11,040 bases of DNA from JBBRHH01 sp038222915 (GCA_038222915.1 JBBRHH010000160.1:1-11040), one strand, 5' to 3'. Positions 1 to 8,179 are shown, counted from the first letter of the stretch. Translations and numbers: made by a program. Notes: generated from the letters alone by a model not told the origin.

Positions 1-591
1 CGATTTGATGAACTGCAATGCGTCGCGGATTGCGGTCATCGAGCGCGACTGCGTACCGGCCTGCACGATGCGGTCGTATTTCCGCGCGGCGGCCACCATC
101 TGCCGCCCCTCGAATACGTTGTGCGACACGGGCTTCTCGACATACACATCCTTGCCGGCCTCGCATGCCCAGACCGTCTGCAGCGCGTGCCAGTGGTTGG
201 GCGTGGCCAGCGATACCACGTCGACCGATCGGTCCGACAGGATCTTCCGGAAATCCTGCACATATGCAGGCCGTTTGCCGGTCTTCTCCTCGACCATCTT
301 CATGGCCGGCCCGACGACGTTGGCGTCCACATCACAGATGGCGACGATCTCGGTGTTGGGCATGGAAAGGTAGCCGCGCACATGTTCCATCCCGCGGCCA
401 CGCACGCCGGCACAGGCGACGCGAAGACGTTCATTGGCCCCGATGGGGCGGGTGGTCGCGAGGGAGCCGACAGGCTTCGTCGTCGCGCCCCGCTCGGACG
501 AACAGGAGGCCATCCCGGCCGCCGTGGCGGCGAGGAGAGAACCCTTTAGAAATCCACGACGTGAAGGACCATTGCGCGATGTGTGTTCCAT
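1..591 (-). CDS. Gfo/Idh/MocA-family NAD(P)-dependent oxidoreductase, Tat-exported, partial (C-terminus off the left edge)
   Basis: Read from the ATG at 591-589, the frame stays open for 197 codons to the window edge, so only the N-terminal part is present. Residues 10-16 read SRRGFLK, a twin-arginine signal, followed by a short Ala-rich stretch and M-A-S-Cys30, which resembles a lipobox; a membrane-anchored periplasmic protein is inferred. The Rossmann domain starts near residue 55 with a glycine-rich turn (AGVRGRG, 61-67) and a strand ending in an acidic ICDVD that should bind the NAD(P) ribose. TPNHWHA and YVEKPVSHN follow; Lys153 in EKP is the conserved catalytic-region lysine of the family. 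Members usually oxidise or epimerise sugars and inositols, and the substrate cannot be told here. The usual length is about 400-450 residues, so roughly half is missing. No good Shine-Dalgarno precedes the ATG. It is divergent from the lipoprotein gene at 690. Confidence 0.93.
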   Translation of the reverse strand, partial: MEHTSRNGPSRRGFLKGSLLAATAAGMASCSSERGATTKPVGSLATTRPIGANERLRVACAGVRGRGMEHVRGYLSMPNTEIVAICDVDANVVGPAMKMVEEKTGKRPAYVQDFRKILSDRSVDVVSLATPNHWHALQTVWACEAGKDVYVEKPVSHNVFEGRQMVAAARKYDRIVQAGTQSRSMTAIRDALQFIKS

Positions 592-689
592 GGAGGGCCA
601 ATTGTGCGAAACCGTTTGAAAAAGGCAAAAGTGGAGGTAACAGCCTCTAACTGTGGTACGATCTGAGTCAGGCAGCGTTGGAACTTGAA

Positions 690-1397
690 ATGACGCGTCA
701 TCGCACGACAATCGCAGGCTTGTTTCTAATATTCTGTTTCGCACTCAGCACTGCGGGGTGCGAATCGAGAACCACGGAACAGGCGATTGCAGACGCCGTG
801 CAAAAAGGCGACTCCGAGCTCGCCTATTATCTTACTCAACGCACCGGTCCGCGGCTGCGCGAGCGGTACGAAGTCCTCGGCACCCTCGCAATTACCGGAA
901 CCGCCGAGCAAGCATCGTACGCAATGCGGATCCTCATAGGCCTTCCCAACCATCGACAATCCGTTTGGTTAACGAAGGTCGTCGCGGCGCGAACCGATGC
1001 AGCCACGCGGGAACTTGCGGTTGACTGCATCGCGTATATGGCGGACCCAGCCACTGTGCCATTTCTTCTTCAAATTCTCGCCGACGAACGCGGGGAAATA
1101 GCCTCCGCTGCCAGAGATGCGTTTCGTGAGATCAAGACGTCGGATACATGCGGCAACTACGGACATCAGCTCAACCATATAGAGCACACCGACGATGAGG
1201 GAATTCCCCACCCGTTCGATTCACCGCCGCGGCCGCCGATACCGCCCATCACACACCTACCTGAATTCACGCGGTGGTGGAAGGAAAACAAAACGGCGCT
1301 GCTTGCGAATTACAAGATCGATGCTCCGTTCTGGGACGATCGCGACATTCCTGGAAACACGAGGACGTCAGCCGTAGCAGCAAATGCCCGCTACTAG
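690..1397 (+). CDS. Predicted lipoprotein with HEAT-like helical repeats
   Basis: A 235-residue protein of unknown specific function. Residues 1-23 form a type II signal peptide (MTRHR, then a hydrophobic core) ending in T-A-G-Cys24, so the mature protein is probably a lipid-anchored periplasmic protein. Residues 28-145 are helical; the segment around TRELAVDCIAYMADPATVPFLLQILADE followed by a second helix pair has the spacing and the D-P-A-T-V-P-F-L-L signature of HEAT/armadillo-type repeats, which usually act as protein-binding scaffolds. The C-terminal 80 residues are Pro- and Trp-containing and match nothing I recognise. I chose the ATG at 690, which has GGAA six bases upstream and puts positive residues directly before the hydrophobic core; an in-frame TTG at 678 is the alternative. 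The stop overlaps the start of the next gene by 14 bp, suggesting cotranscription and a shared role at the membrane. Confidence 0.8.
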   Translation: MTRHRTTIAGLFLIFCFALSTAGCESRTTEQAIADAVQKGDSELAYYLTQRTGPRLRERYEVLGTLAITGTAEQASYAMRILIGLPNHRQSVWLTKVVAARTDAATRELAVDCIAYMADPATVPFLLQILADERGEIASAARDAFREIKTSDTCGNYGHQLNHIEHTDDEGIPHPFDSPPRPPIPPITHLPEFTRWWKENKTALLANYKIDAPFWDDRDIPGNTRTSAVAANARY

Positions 1398-1977
1398 CCA
1401 TTCCAATACCAACCGCCGCCGATCGCGCGTGCGCAATATACGTCGCGTTTTCACGCCCCTGTTCTTCGGTATGGTGACCGCGGCAAGCACCCTCGTCATG
1501 TTTCTAGCCAAATCAGCGCCGTTGGCGGCCTACCACTGCGACGGGATCAGCCAGGAAGTTATCCTCTGCGCCGAGGCCGGCAGGCTCTGGTGCTTCTCCG
1601 TCCATTACGATGCAAACGACGTGCGGCTTCCGCGCGACACTTGGATTGCGCGCCTCCACGAGCCAACCGACTGGCAGCAATGGTCAAAATCGGTCGGCCG
1701 TTGGGGATTCGATTCCGGCAAAACCACTCACGAGGTTCTGTTCACCCGGCGTCTTCCGTACGTATTCCAATTGTCTTACAAAAGCGTTCCCATCTGGTTG
1801 CTGTTCACCCCAACCGCGATCGCGATCCTGTGGTATGTCGCACAGCTCGGTCGAAAAAGCAGAAAGCAAAAACACGGTCTCTGTCCGAACTGCGGCTACG
1901 ACCTCCGCGCCAGTCCAAACCTCTGCCCTGAATGTGGCACGCGTCGCGACAAGGTCATCGCTCGCACGAACGCGTGA
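1384..1977 (+). CDS. Two-TM membrane protein with C-terminal CPxCGYDLR zinc ribbon
   Basis: A 197-residue membrane protein of unknown function. It begins with an Arg-rich N-terminus (NRRRSRVRNIRR), then a hydrophobic segment at about 23-48, a roughly 90-residue Trp-rich presumed extracytoplasmic loop, and a second membrane segment at about 137-157 (VPIWLLFTPTAIAILWYVAQ). The tail returns to the cytoplasm and carries four cysteines, Cys167-x2-Cys170 and Cys181-x2-Cys184, in a CPNCGYDLRASPNLCPECG zinc ribbon. From memory, this ribbon on the end of small membrane proteins is frequent in Planctomycetota and is the best lineage clue in the window. The positive-inside rule agrees with both termini in the cytoplasm. 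The gene starts inside the end of the HEAT lipoprotein gene in another frame (14-bp overlap), so translational coupling is likely; no strong ribosome binding site is visible. What the loop binds is unknown. Confidence 0.82.
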   Translation: MPATSHSNTNRRRSRVRNIRRVFTPLFFGMVTAASTLVMFLAKSAPLAAYHCDGISQEVILCAEAGRLWCFSVHYDANDVRLPRDTWIARLHEPTDWQQWSKSVGRWGFDSGKTTHEVLFTRRLPYVFQLSYKSVPIWLLFTPTAIAILWYVAQLGRKSRKQKHGLCPNCGYDLRASPNLCPECGTRRDKVIARTNA

Positions 1978-2046
1978 ACGCACTCGTGTAAGCTTTGGCA
2001 ACAATCTTGATCAGGAACAGCAACGCCTGCGCCGAGAAAGACAATC

Positions 2047-2352
2047 ATGAGCAAGCGAACAAAGACGTACAATAAAATGAACGCCGATGAACTACTAGCG
2101 GCCGCCACCGCGAAATACGACAAGCCGTTCGGCGGATGGGATGAGTTCAAGCCCCTCACCGCGCACGACCGCCAGCTTCATCGCCAGGCGCGCGGTCGCG
2201 GCAGTTCGAAAGTCGTCAAGGACACGAAACGGGTGATGATCACGATGGAAATGTCCCTCTTGAAAAGAGCTGACGCCAAGGCCAAACGGCTCGGCGTCAG
2301 CCGATCCAAATTGATTTCCGACAGCATTCAGTCGATTCTCAAGGCCGGCTGA
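2047..2352 (+). CDS. Stand-alone ribbon-helix-helix (CopG/MetJ-like) regulator, antitoxin-like
   Basis: A 101-residue basic protein. The C-terminal 40 residues have the ribbon-helix-helix pattern: a beta strand RVMITME (62-68), helix 1 from SLLKRADAKAKRLG (70-83), a turn GVSR, and helix 2 SRSKLISDSIQSIL (85-98). Such domains dimerise and insert the paired strand into the DNA major groove. The N-terminal 60 residues contain an acidic-to-aromatic stretch (ELLAAATAKYDKPF) and a PLTAHDRQLHRQARGRG segment; I recall this extended layout from planctomycete antitoxin-like proteins. No toxin gene is next to it: the downstream gene is convergent and starts 9 bp away at its stop, and 69 bp separate it from the membrane protein upstream. 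It may therefore be an orphan antitoxin or an ordinary autoregulator. The ribosome binding site is weak (GAGAAAG). Confidence 0.8.
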   Translation: MSKRTKTYNKMNADELLAAATAKYDKPFGGWDEFKPLTAHDRQLHRQARGRGSSKVVKDTKRVMITMEMSLLKRADAKAKRLGVSRSKLISDSIQSILKAG

Positions 2353-2360
2353 TCGCGCCG

Positions 2361-5300
2361 CTACTTCTTCTCCACACTCTTCGCAGCCGTCACGGCCAGC
2401 AGCGCCGGCACACCGACCTTGTCCGCTCCGGGCGCCAGATCGATGCTTACGATCTCCACATTCGGCCGCGGATTGTTCCACTGCATTGAATAGGCCGCGG
2501 CTGATTCCTGTGACTTTTCGTAGGCCTTGGTCCACGCGAGTTGTGCGCCCGGCACCGGGGCCGGGGACTGTTGTTTGTAATTCTCCACGTCCACCTCCGC
2601 ATATACCGGCACCTCCTCCGATTTGCCGTCGGCGTAGTTCACGACATATTTCGCCAGCGAAAATTTCTGGCCCTTCTTGATCTCATCCGGATTGCGCCGC
2701 CGGTCGATCCGCGCGGCCTGCAGGAAGAACAACGCGTCCGCCTTTTTCCCCACCCGAATCCCTTTCACATCCGCGGGAAGATTTCCTGGCACGCCCGGGC
2801 CGCCAATCATCACAACCGTCGGAACAGGCGATGTCGCGAACTCGTAGATGTCGTACTGAACGCCGGCCATCATCTGCTTTCCCGTCGGCAAGTCCCTGAA
2901 CGTCGTGTTTTTGTCGCCGAACCAGCCCTGTTCATTGCGAAACGCGTTGGCCTGCTTCGACAGGTCGATCGGCGAATACGCCAGGTTTGAACCGGCGATC
3001 ACGCTCTTGCCGCCCGCGAACGGCGCACGCAGATTCCGCAGCAGCGCGGCCATGATGTTGCGCTTCTTGGTGGCGTTGATCGCAACTTCCTCACTCTCTT
3101 TGAAGTTGAGATTGCAGAGCAAAATCCCGCCCGCATCCCGCCCCGTCCCGGCCGGGTAGGCCATCATGCCGCCGACGTTCAATAACTGCTTTACCCGCTG
3201 ATAAAAATCGGCCGGACGCTGCGCCTTCATGTAAATATTGTCGATGCCCAGATTCGCGATCTTCCCCGGAATCTTGTCGTATTCCGAGAGTTGCAGCGTC
3301 ACTTGCTTCGCCGAGCGCGACGGATTGATGGCAAACGTCTGCGCGTCGCCGTTGGGCGGAACCGTCAGCGTCACCGGGTTCTCCTTGTTGCTATCAAAGA
3401 TCAGGGTCAGCTTTGTCGTCGGCCAGTAGTTTGTGTTCTGGATCCAGGTGATCTCCGAAATCGTCTGCGGCTTGGGCAGCGTGATCGGAAGATTGAACGG
3501 CCCGCCGTCGGCCGGGGCGGGGAAGTTGATGATCAGAGGCCAGCCGTCGGCATTTACGAAGCCGTTCACGATGTTGTCGTACGCCTGGAAGGAGGACTTT
3601 CCGAAGGCCGCCACTTCGTCAAAGTCGATCACATAATTGAACTCATCCGACACGACGTAATTTCCCTCGGTCCATGGGAAGATGCGCTGCGACGAATACA
3701 TCGCCACATCGCCCGTCGTGATCCCGGCCGTCAGCGGACTGCGTAGCGGCGGAAAGATCACCCGCTCGCGTTTGAACGGCCGGATCATGTGATCGAAGCC
3801 GACGATTTTGTTGTAGCTTTCAATTCCTTCGGGCGTGAGGCCGTTGAAGACGATCCATCCGCCGCCTTTGGTAAACTCCTGCACTTTGGGCAGGTTGTCC
3901 GCAAGCGTTTTCAGATTCGCCGGTGTTGCGGAGATGATCGCGATCGCGCCCGGCGTCGATAGCGCCGCTAGCACATCGTCCACTTTCGCAGACTGCACGC
4001 CGATCGAATCGATCGTCTTGGCCAGTAGTGGGCTGTCCTTTACAAACGCCACCGCCGGCCGAAATGTTTGCTTGTACGTCGCGCCATACCCGATCAGATT
4101 TTCCAGCAGATGCTGCGCAACGACGTTGTCCGCAAGCTTCTCGCCGATGCACAACTGGCTCAGTAATAGCAGGCCCTTTCCGGCCGGCACTTCCACCAGC
4201 GCCGAGTTCTGCAACAGCTCATCGCACTGCAAAAGCGACTTACCGCCGCGCGTCGGCTTCACGTACGCATTGTGATAGAGAATTTCGTCCGTGCCCCACG
4301 TGAAGAAATCCTTCTGCTGCAAACCCTTGAAGGCGGGATGATCGAGGTCCTCGGCAAATCCCACCCGCCCGATATTCGTGGCCGTCTCCATGTCGGCCGG
4401 CACGCCCTGATATTTCAGCGGATTCTTCTGCTCCAGCACGATGACCGACCGCCCGGCCGCCGCAAATGCCGCCAGACGGCTTGATGTGCTCTCGGCGGGG
4501 TCGAGCGCATCCCTGCCGATGATCAAAACCTTGGCCGCTTCGGGCAAGGTCTTCAAATCGTCCAACGACGTGAACGCAACATTAATCGACTTCAGAAAAC
4601 CGCCGACCGCGCCCGACGGATCGCAGACACAGAGCGTCTTGTCGTTCAGCGCATTGAGTGCCTCGCGCCCGGCCGCTTTCGTTGCCGGCGGGAGGATCGA
4701 AACCGCCTTCGTATCCTTAAACACCTCGACGCCCCCTACCGACAACGACAGCTCCAACTGGCCATCGGTTCGCGCATCCACCGCCGGCATCGGAATCGTT
4801 AGCTCAATCTGCTTTCTCCCGCCGGGAGCAACCGTGTACGTCGTCGTCTCGCTCTTACCGTTCAGCGACGGCGTCACCAGCTTCCACGCAAACACAATCG
4901 GGTCTTGTGAATGGGTGTCGTTGAAAATCCCCACCGTCCGCTTCACAGGCTTGCCGGATTCAAACGACCAGTCCCACTCACGCACCAGCGCCACCCGTGG
5001 CTGGAAATATTTCCACTGGCTGTCATCCGCATCGTTCCCGCCCAGATAAAAATCCCACGCGCCGTATTCCGCCCAGCGATACCCCTGCTGAAGAATCTGC
5101 AACATCAACCCGCAGGCCTGCAGCGTCGATGCTTTTCCGCCCAGCGCCGCCTCGCCGCCAATCGCGGCCAGCTCGGGATGATTCCCGGTGAAGAAGAAAT
5201 CCTCGCCAAGATACCTCGGCCTCTTCTCATCCCAGGTCCATCGCCCGCGGCCGCCGCCGGTTGGATTTGCCTCATACGCCAGGGCCGGATATTTCGTCAT

Positions 5301-7445
5301 CGCGTCGGCCACATAGTGGTTGCCATGCACCGGCATCGACTGGTCCTTGTTCGCCGATCCACCATCGGACATCGTCAGACGCGTCGGGTCTACCGCCTTC
5401 ACCGCATCCGCGCAGCGCTTCGCCTGCGCCTCAAACTGATCCATCAACCCGCCGTAGAGATTGATACAGTTGATATAGAGCCATTCATTTTCGATCGACC
5501 AGATCTGCACCGACGGATGGTTCCGCTCGGCCTTCACCTGCGCCGCCATCTGCTCCACCCAGTTGTTCAACAACTGCATTTTGATCTGCGTCCCATACAG
5601 CTTCTGCAAATCCGGATCGTTCTCGACGGCCATGTATCCAATCGCCTCGCCGTCAAGAATTCCGCAGCGCCGCACCGGCACGCCATGCTCGTCCATCCAG
5701 TCCAGCGCCTCATCGGGCGACATGCCGAAGAACGGCAGATTTCCGCCCTGCGTCGCGCCGCTCATGCGCATGGTGGTCTGATGCGTCTTGCGATAATCCG
5801 CCAGCCACTGCTCGGGTGTCGATCCCGCCACGCCCATATTCCATCCGTGCCACGGCACGCCGTTCAGCGTGAAGTTCTTCCCCTCGCCGCCCCACTCGCG
5901 AAAGCCGAATGGGGTGCTCGAAACATCGCCGCTTTTGTCCGCTGTGACCGTAACCCGAAGCGAATACATGTTCGGCTCATCAGGCCACCAGAGCTTCGCA
6001 TCGTCCCACTTGAACGATACATTTACCACCGCACGAGAATGCGCTTCCACTGCCGGAAATGCTTGTTTCTCAGAAGTTTTCTCCACCATCCCCGTCTTTT
6101 TATTCACGGCCTCGCAGAGCACCGTGCCCGCCACGGCGGCCGTGCCCGGATTCTCCACCGTAATCTCCGCCTCCAGCAGTTTCTTCGCGACGCTCGGCTT
6201 CACAAAAACATCCGAAGCATAAATGCCGCCGACAGACGTCAGCGTCGGCGTCACCAAAATCCCCGCCTGCCAAGCCTTCCACACCGGCCAGGCCAGATCC
6301 TGAAACCCATTGCCCGTGAAGCTCGGCGGAATATTAAACGTCCGTCGCAGCTTCATCGGGTCGCCCGGCTTGGTCGCGTAGCCGTACCACGCATCGCGGA
6401 TGCCCACCCAAACCTCATTCACCCCCGGCTTGATCGCCTTGGTCACGTCGATATCGAAGTGGACATACGGGAATTTATTGAATCCACAATAAACGCCATT
6501 TACGTAGACGGTCGTATTCAGATTGTTCTGCGGAAAGGTCAGAAAGAACGCCCGACCCGCGGCCGACGCCGGCACGTTCACTTTCGTGCGATACCACACC
6601 CGATGCGCCATCATCATGTCAGGCCGAAGCGTATTCTTGTCGCCCGGGACGGCGATCGCCTTCCAGTGCGGATCAGTGGGGAAGTCGTTGATCGGCTCGT
6701 CGACCACTTTCGGCAGCGCCTCGTCATTACGGCAAATTTCCCACAGTCCCTTCAGCGCCACCGATGCACGCTCCCCGACGGCTTTCGCCTCCGGCAGCGC
6801 AAATGCCTGCTTCGCCGCGTTGGCATCCGCCTCGTCCAGATCGCTCTCCCCCGGCTTCAACTTCCCATGCGGATGAAACGGCCCGGCACTGATGCAGATC
6901 GCATCCGATGCGTAAAGAATCCGCTGCACCTTCCCCTTGTCATCCTTCCGAATCGGCACACGAATCTGCAGCTTATGCTCGCCGGCCGACAGCTGTTGAT
7001 CCCCCATCTTCAGCCAGCCCACCTCGCACCACACATCCAGTTCCAGCAGATCCGTTGTCAACACTTCCGGCGTGATCGTCGCCCACGCCCCATCATCCAT
7101 CCGCCACTCAAACAGCGATCGTACAAACTCAAATCCCACCCGATGCCACACTTCATATTTCCCCTCTTTGGCCGCACTAAACGCGTAAGTAAACGTCGCC
7201 CCCTCCTTTGGAATCTCGGCCTCCACCTTCGCATCCTCCACATTCACCACCAGCCACGCATTGCCCGAAAGCCACTCCGTCCGCCGGGCTCCCTCGGCCT
7301 TGGGCGTAATGTTCGAAGCCATCGGTTTCTCGCACTCAATCCAGACAAAGTCCCCGGCCGCCGCAAATGCTCTGGCGGCAAAAGCCAGTGCCATGCCGGC
7401 ACACAAAATCCAGCGACGCACAACAACAGCGTTGACAAACGGCAC
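2361..7445 (-). CDS. Large secreted glycoside hydrolase family 2-type protein (beta-galactosidase-like) with extra C-terminal modules
   Basis: A 1694-residue exported protein. Counted from the GTG start, residues 1-29 are a signal peptide (RRW, a hydrophobic core, then ARAFA-A). A beta-sandwich at about 35-215 is followed by a GH2 sugar-binding jelly roll at 230-360 (VWYRTKV, TVYVNGVYCG, GVNEVWVGIRDAWYG) and an Ig-like domain at 397-525. A TIM barrel spans about 523-802. RNHPSVQIWSIENEW places the acid/base Glu at 654, and PRYLGEDFF gives a candidate nucleophile Glu748; both key acids seem present. Next come an Ig-like segment (about 805-920), a class I glutamine-amidotransferase-like Rossmann region (about 928-1090), a second similar fold (1131-1211), a discoidin-like sandwich (1266-1403) and a C-terminal beta-rich region (1485-1640). 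LacZ-type enzymes have about 1000 residues, so this is unusually long. It likely removes glycosyl residues from plant or algal polysaccharides outside the cytoplasm; the substrate is not deducible. An upstream in-frame GTG at 7481 is less likely as the start. Confidence 0.88.
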   Translation of the reverse strand: MPFVNAVVVRRWILCAGMALAFAARAFAAAGDFVWIECEKPMASNITPKAEGARRTEWLSGNAWLVVNVEDAKVEAEIPKEGATFTYAFSAAKEGKYEVWHRVGFEFVRSLFEWRMDDGAWATITPEVLTTDLLELDVWCEVGWLKMGDQQLSAGEHKLQIRVPIRKDDKGKVQRILYASDAICISAGPFHPHGKLKPGESDLDEADANAAKQAFALPEAKAVGERASVALKGLWEICRNDEALPKVVDEPINDFPTDPHWKAIAVPGDKNTLRPDMMMAHRVWYRTKVNVPASAAGRAFFLTFPQNNLNTTVYVNGVYCGFNKFPYVHFDIDVTKAIKPGVNEVWVGIRDAWYGYATKPGDPMKLRRTFNIPPSFTGNGFQDLAWPVWKAWQAGILVTPTLTSVGGIYASDVFVKPSVAKKLLEAEITVENPGTAAVAGTVLCEAVNKKTGMVEKTSEKQAFPAVEAHSRAVVNVSFKWDDAKLWWPDEPNMYSLRVTVTADKSGDVSSTPFGFREWGGEGKNFTLNGVPWHGWNMGVAGSTPEQWLADYRKTHQTTMRMSGATQGGNLPFFGMSPDEALDWMDEHGVPVRRCGILDGEAIGYMAVENDPDLQKLYGTQIKMQLLNNWVEQMAAQVKAERNHPSVQIWSIENEWLYINCINLYGGLMDQFEAQAKRCADAVKAVDPTRLTMSDGGSANKDQSMPVHGNHYVADAMTKYPALAYEANPTGGGRGRWTWDEKRPRYLGEDFFFTGNHPELAAIGGEAALGGKASTLQACGLMLQILQQGYRWAEYGAWDFYLGGNDADDSQWKYFQPRVALVREWDWSFESGKPVKRTVGIFNDTHSQDPIVFAWKLVTPSLNGKSETTTYTVAPGGRKQIELTIPMPAVDARTDGQLELSLSVGGVEVFKDTKAVSILPPATKAAGREALNALNDKTLCVCDPSGAVGGFLKSINVAFTSLDDLKTLPEAAKVLIIGRDALDPAESTSSRLAAFAAAGRSVIVLEQKNPLKYQGVPADMETATNIGRVGFAEDLDHPAFKGLQQKDFFTWGTDEILYHNAYVKPTRGGKSLLQCDELLQNSALVEVPAGKGLLLLSQLCIGEKLADNVVAQHLLENLIGYGATYKQTFRPAVAFVKDSPLLAKTIDSIGVQSAKVDDVLAALSTPGAIAIISATPANLKTLADNLPKVQEFTKGGGWIVFNGLTPEGIESYNKIVGFDHMIRPFKRERVIFPPLRSPLTAGITTGDVAMYSSQRIFPWTEGNYVVSDEFNYVIDFDEVAAFGKSSFQAYDNIVNGFVNADGWPLIINFPAPADGGPFNLPITLPKPQTISEITWIQNTNYWPTTKLTLIFDSNKENPVTLTVPPNGDAQTFAINPSRSAKQVTLQLSEYDKIPGKIANLGIDNIYMKAQRPADFYQRVKQLLNVGGMMAYPAGTGRDAGGILLCNLNFKESEEVAINATKKRNIMAALLRNLRAPFAGGKSVIAGSNLAYSPIDLSKQANAFRNEQGWFGDKNTTFRDLPTGKQMMAGVQYDIYEFATSPVPTVVMIGGPGVPGNLPADVKGIRVGKKADALFFLQAARIDRRRNPDEIKKGQKFSLAKYVVNYADGKSEEVPVYAEVDVENYKQQSPAPVPGAQLAWTKAYEKSQESAAAYSMQWNNPRPNVEIVSIDLAPGADKVGVPALLAVTAAKSVEKK

Positions 7446-7451
7446 GTGCAA

Positions 7452-7456
7452 CTCCT
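7452..7456 (-). promoter_or_regulatory. Shine-Dalgarno that fixes the GTG start of the GH2 gene
   Basis: On the minus strand AGGAG lies exactly six bases before the GTG at 7445-7443. Starting there places the double Arg and hydrophobic core of the signal peptide near the N-terminus. Starting at the upstream GTG at 7481 would add twelve residues with no comparable ribosome binding site. Confidence 0.75.
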
Positions 7457-7499
7457 GAAAGAATCCTGTTTCCAAGGCCACTCCGCGGCCCGGCCTCGC

Positions 7500-7508
7500 A
7501 TCTTACCA
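7500..7508 (-). promoter_or_regulatory. Possible extended -10 promoter of the GH2 gene
   Basis: On the minus strand TGG-TAAGAT occurs, a TGn-type extended -10 with four of six matches to TATAAT. The hexamer 17 bp upstream (TTCGTG) is a poor -35. It would give a leader of about 48 nt before the GTG start. This is consensus matching by eye only. Confidence 0.28.
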
Positions 7509-7509
7509 A

Positions 7510-7537
7510 TTGACCCTCCGCGCACGAACTCTACTCT
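7510..7537 (+). promoter_or_regulatory. Possible sigma70-type promoter of the cytochrome gene
   Basis: TTGACC at 7510-7515 matches five of six -35 positions. TACTCT at 7532-7537 is 16 bp further on and matches only three of six -10 positions. Transcription would start near 7545, about 23 nt before the ATG. It sits beside the minus-strand -10 candidate for the GH2 gene, so the two divergent genes may share this 122-bp control region. Confidence 0.33.
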
Positions 7538-7567
7538 GTCGCAAGTCGAACTCTGAAGGAGAAGCCC

Positions 7568-8143
7568 ATGAATCGATTTCCCGTTGTCGCGGCCATGGTC
7601 CTCGGTGCAGTCGCGACGGCCTGGTTCATTACCGGCCGAAACAACACCACCTCCGCGGCCGACACCGCCAAGCCGCCGGAAGATGTGCAGAAGCAGATCG
7701 CGGACCTCCAGCAGCAGGTGAAGCGTCTCGAAGGCCTCGTCCCGGATCAGGCCGCCGTCATGACCAAGGTCGCCTATCACTTCACAAATTTCTACGGCGC
7801 CCTCCAGCATAGCAATTGGCCCCTCGCGGATTTTTACCTCGGCGAAACGATCAACAACATCAAATGGGCCGTCCGCGTCCGGCCTGTACGCAAGGATTTC
7901 AACGACCAGGACGTCGACCTGGTCGCCATCGCCCAATCCATCGAAAACACCCAGTTCGCGGACATGAAAAAGGCCATCGCCGCGAGGGACAAAACCAAGT
8001 GCATAAAAATTTACGAGGAGACTCTGAACGCCTGCTACGGCTGTCACAGCGCTTCGAACAAACCGTTCCTGAAGCCGCAGAAGCCTGTTGCTTCTGAGGT
8101 GAAGATTATCAATTTTGATCCAGAGGCGAGTGGGCAGAAGTGA
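7568..8143 (+). CDS. Exported mono-haem c-type cytochrome, cytochrome c'-like
   Basis: A 191-residue protein. Residues 1-31 are a hydrophobic signal or anchor (PVVAAMVLGAVATAWFI). Residues 37-58 (EDVQKQIADLQQQVKRLEGL) have heptad spacing expected of a short coiled coil, so the protein may oligomerise. The rest is predicted helical and ends with Cys156-Tyr-Gly-Cys159-His160, a single CXXCH haem c site placed near the C-terminus. A helical bundle with the haem motif near the C-terminus is the layout of cytochrome c' and related gas-binding or electron-transfer haem proteins; assignment to that family is inferred, not certain. It should act outside the cytoplasm after haem attachment by a cytochrome c maturation system. 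AAGGAG at 7556-7561, six bases upstream, supports the start. It is transcribed away from the GH2 gene and has no partner gene on its strand. Confidence 0.85.
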   Translation: MNRFPVVAAMVLGAVATAWFITGRNNTTSAADTAKPPEDVQKQIADLQQQVKRLEGLVPDQAAVMTKVAYHFTNFYGALQHSNWPLADFYLGETINNIKWAVRVRPVRKDFNDQDVDLVAIAQSIENTQFADMKKAIAARDKTKCIKIYEETLNACYGCHSASNKPFLKPQKPVASEVKIINFDPEASGQK

Positions 8144-8179
8144 CTTGGGAAGAAATAGCGATGAATTGTATTATCCCTA

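Noticed and set aside
616..662. TTGAAA and TACGAT as promoter of the HEAT lipoprotein gene
   Set aside because: The two hexamers are 35 bp apart, far from the 16-18 bp needed, and neither has a good partner.
4911..7556. An 881-codon open frame on the plus strand opposite the GH2 gene
   Set aside because: It is rich in His, Arg and Pro without recognisable domains, and mirrors the GC-biased codons of the clear GH2 gene.
7244..8047. A 267-codon minus-strand frame across the GH2 N-terminus and the cytochrome gene
   Set aside because: It crosses two well-supported genes and their intergenic region and shows no motif of its own.
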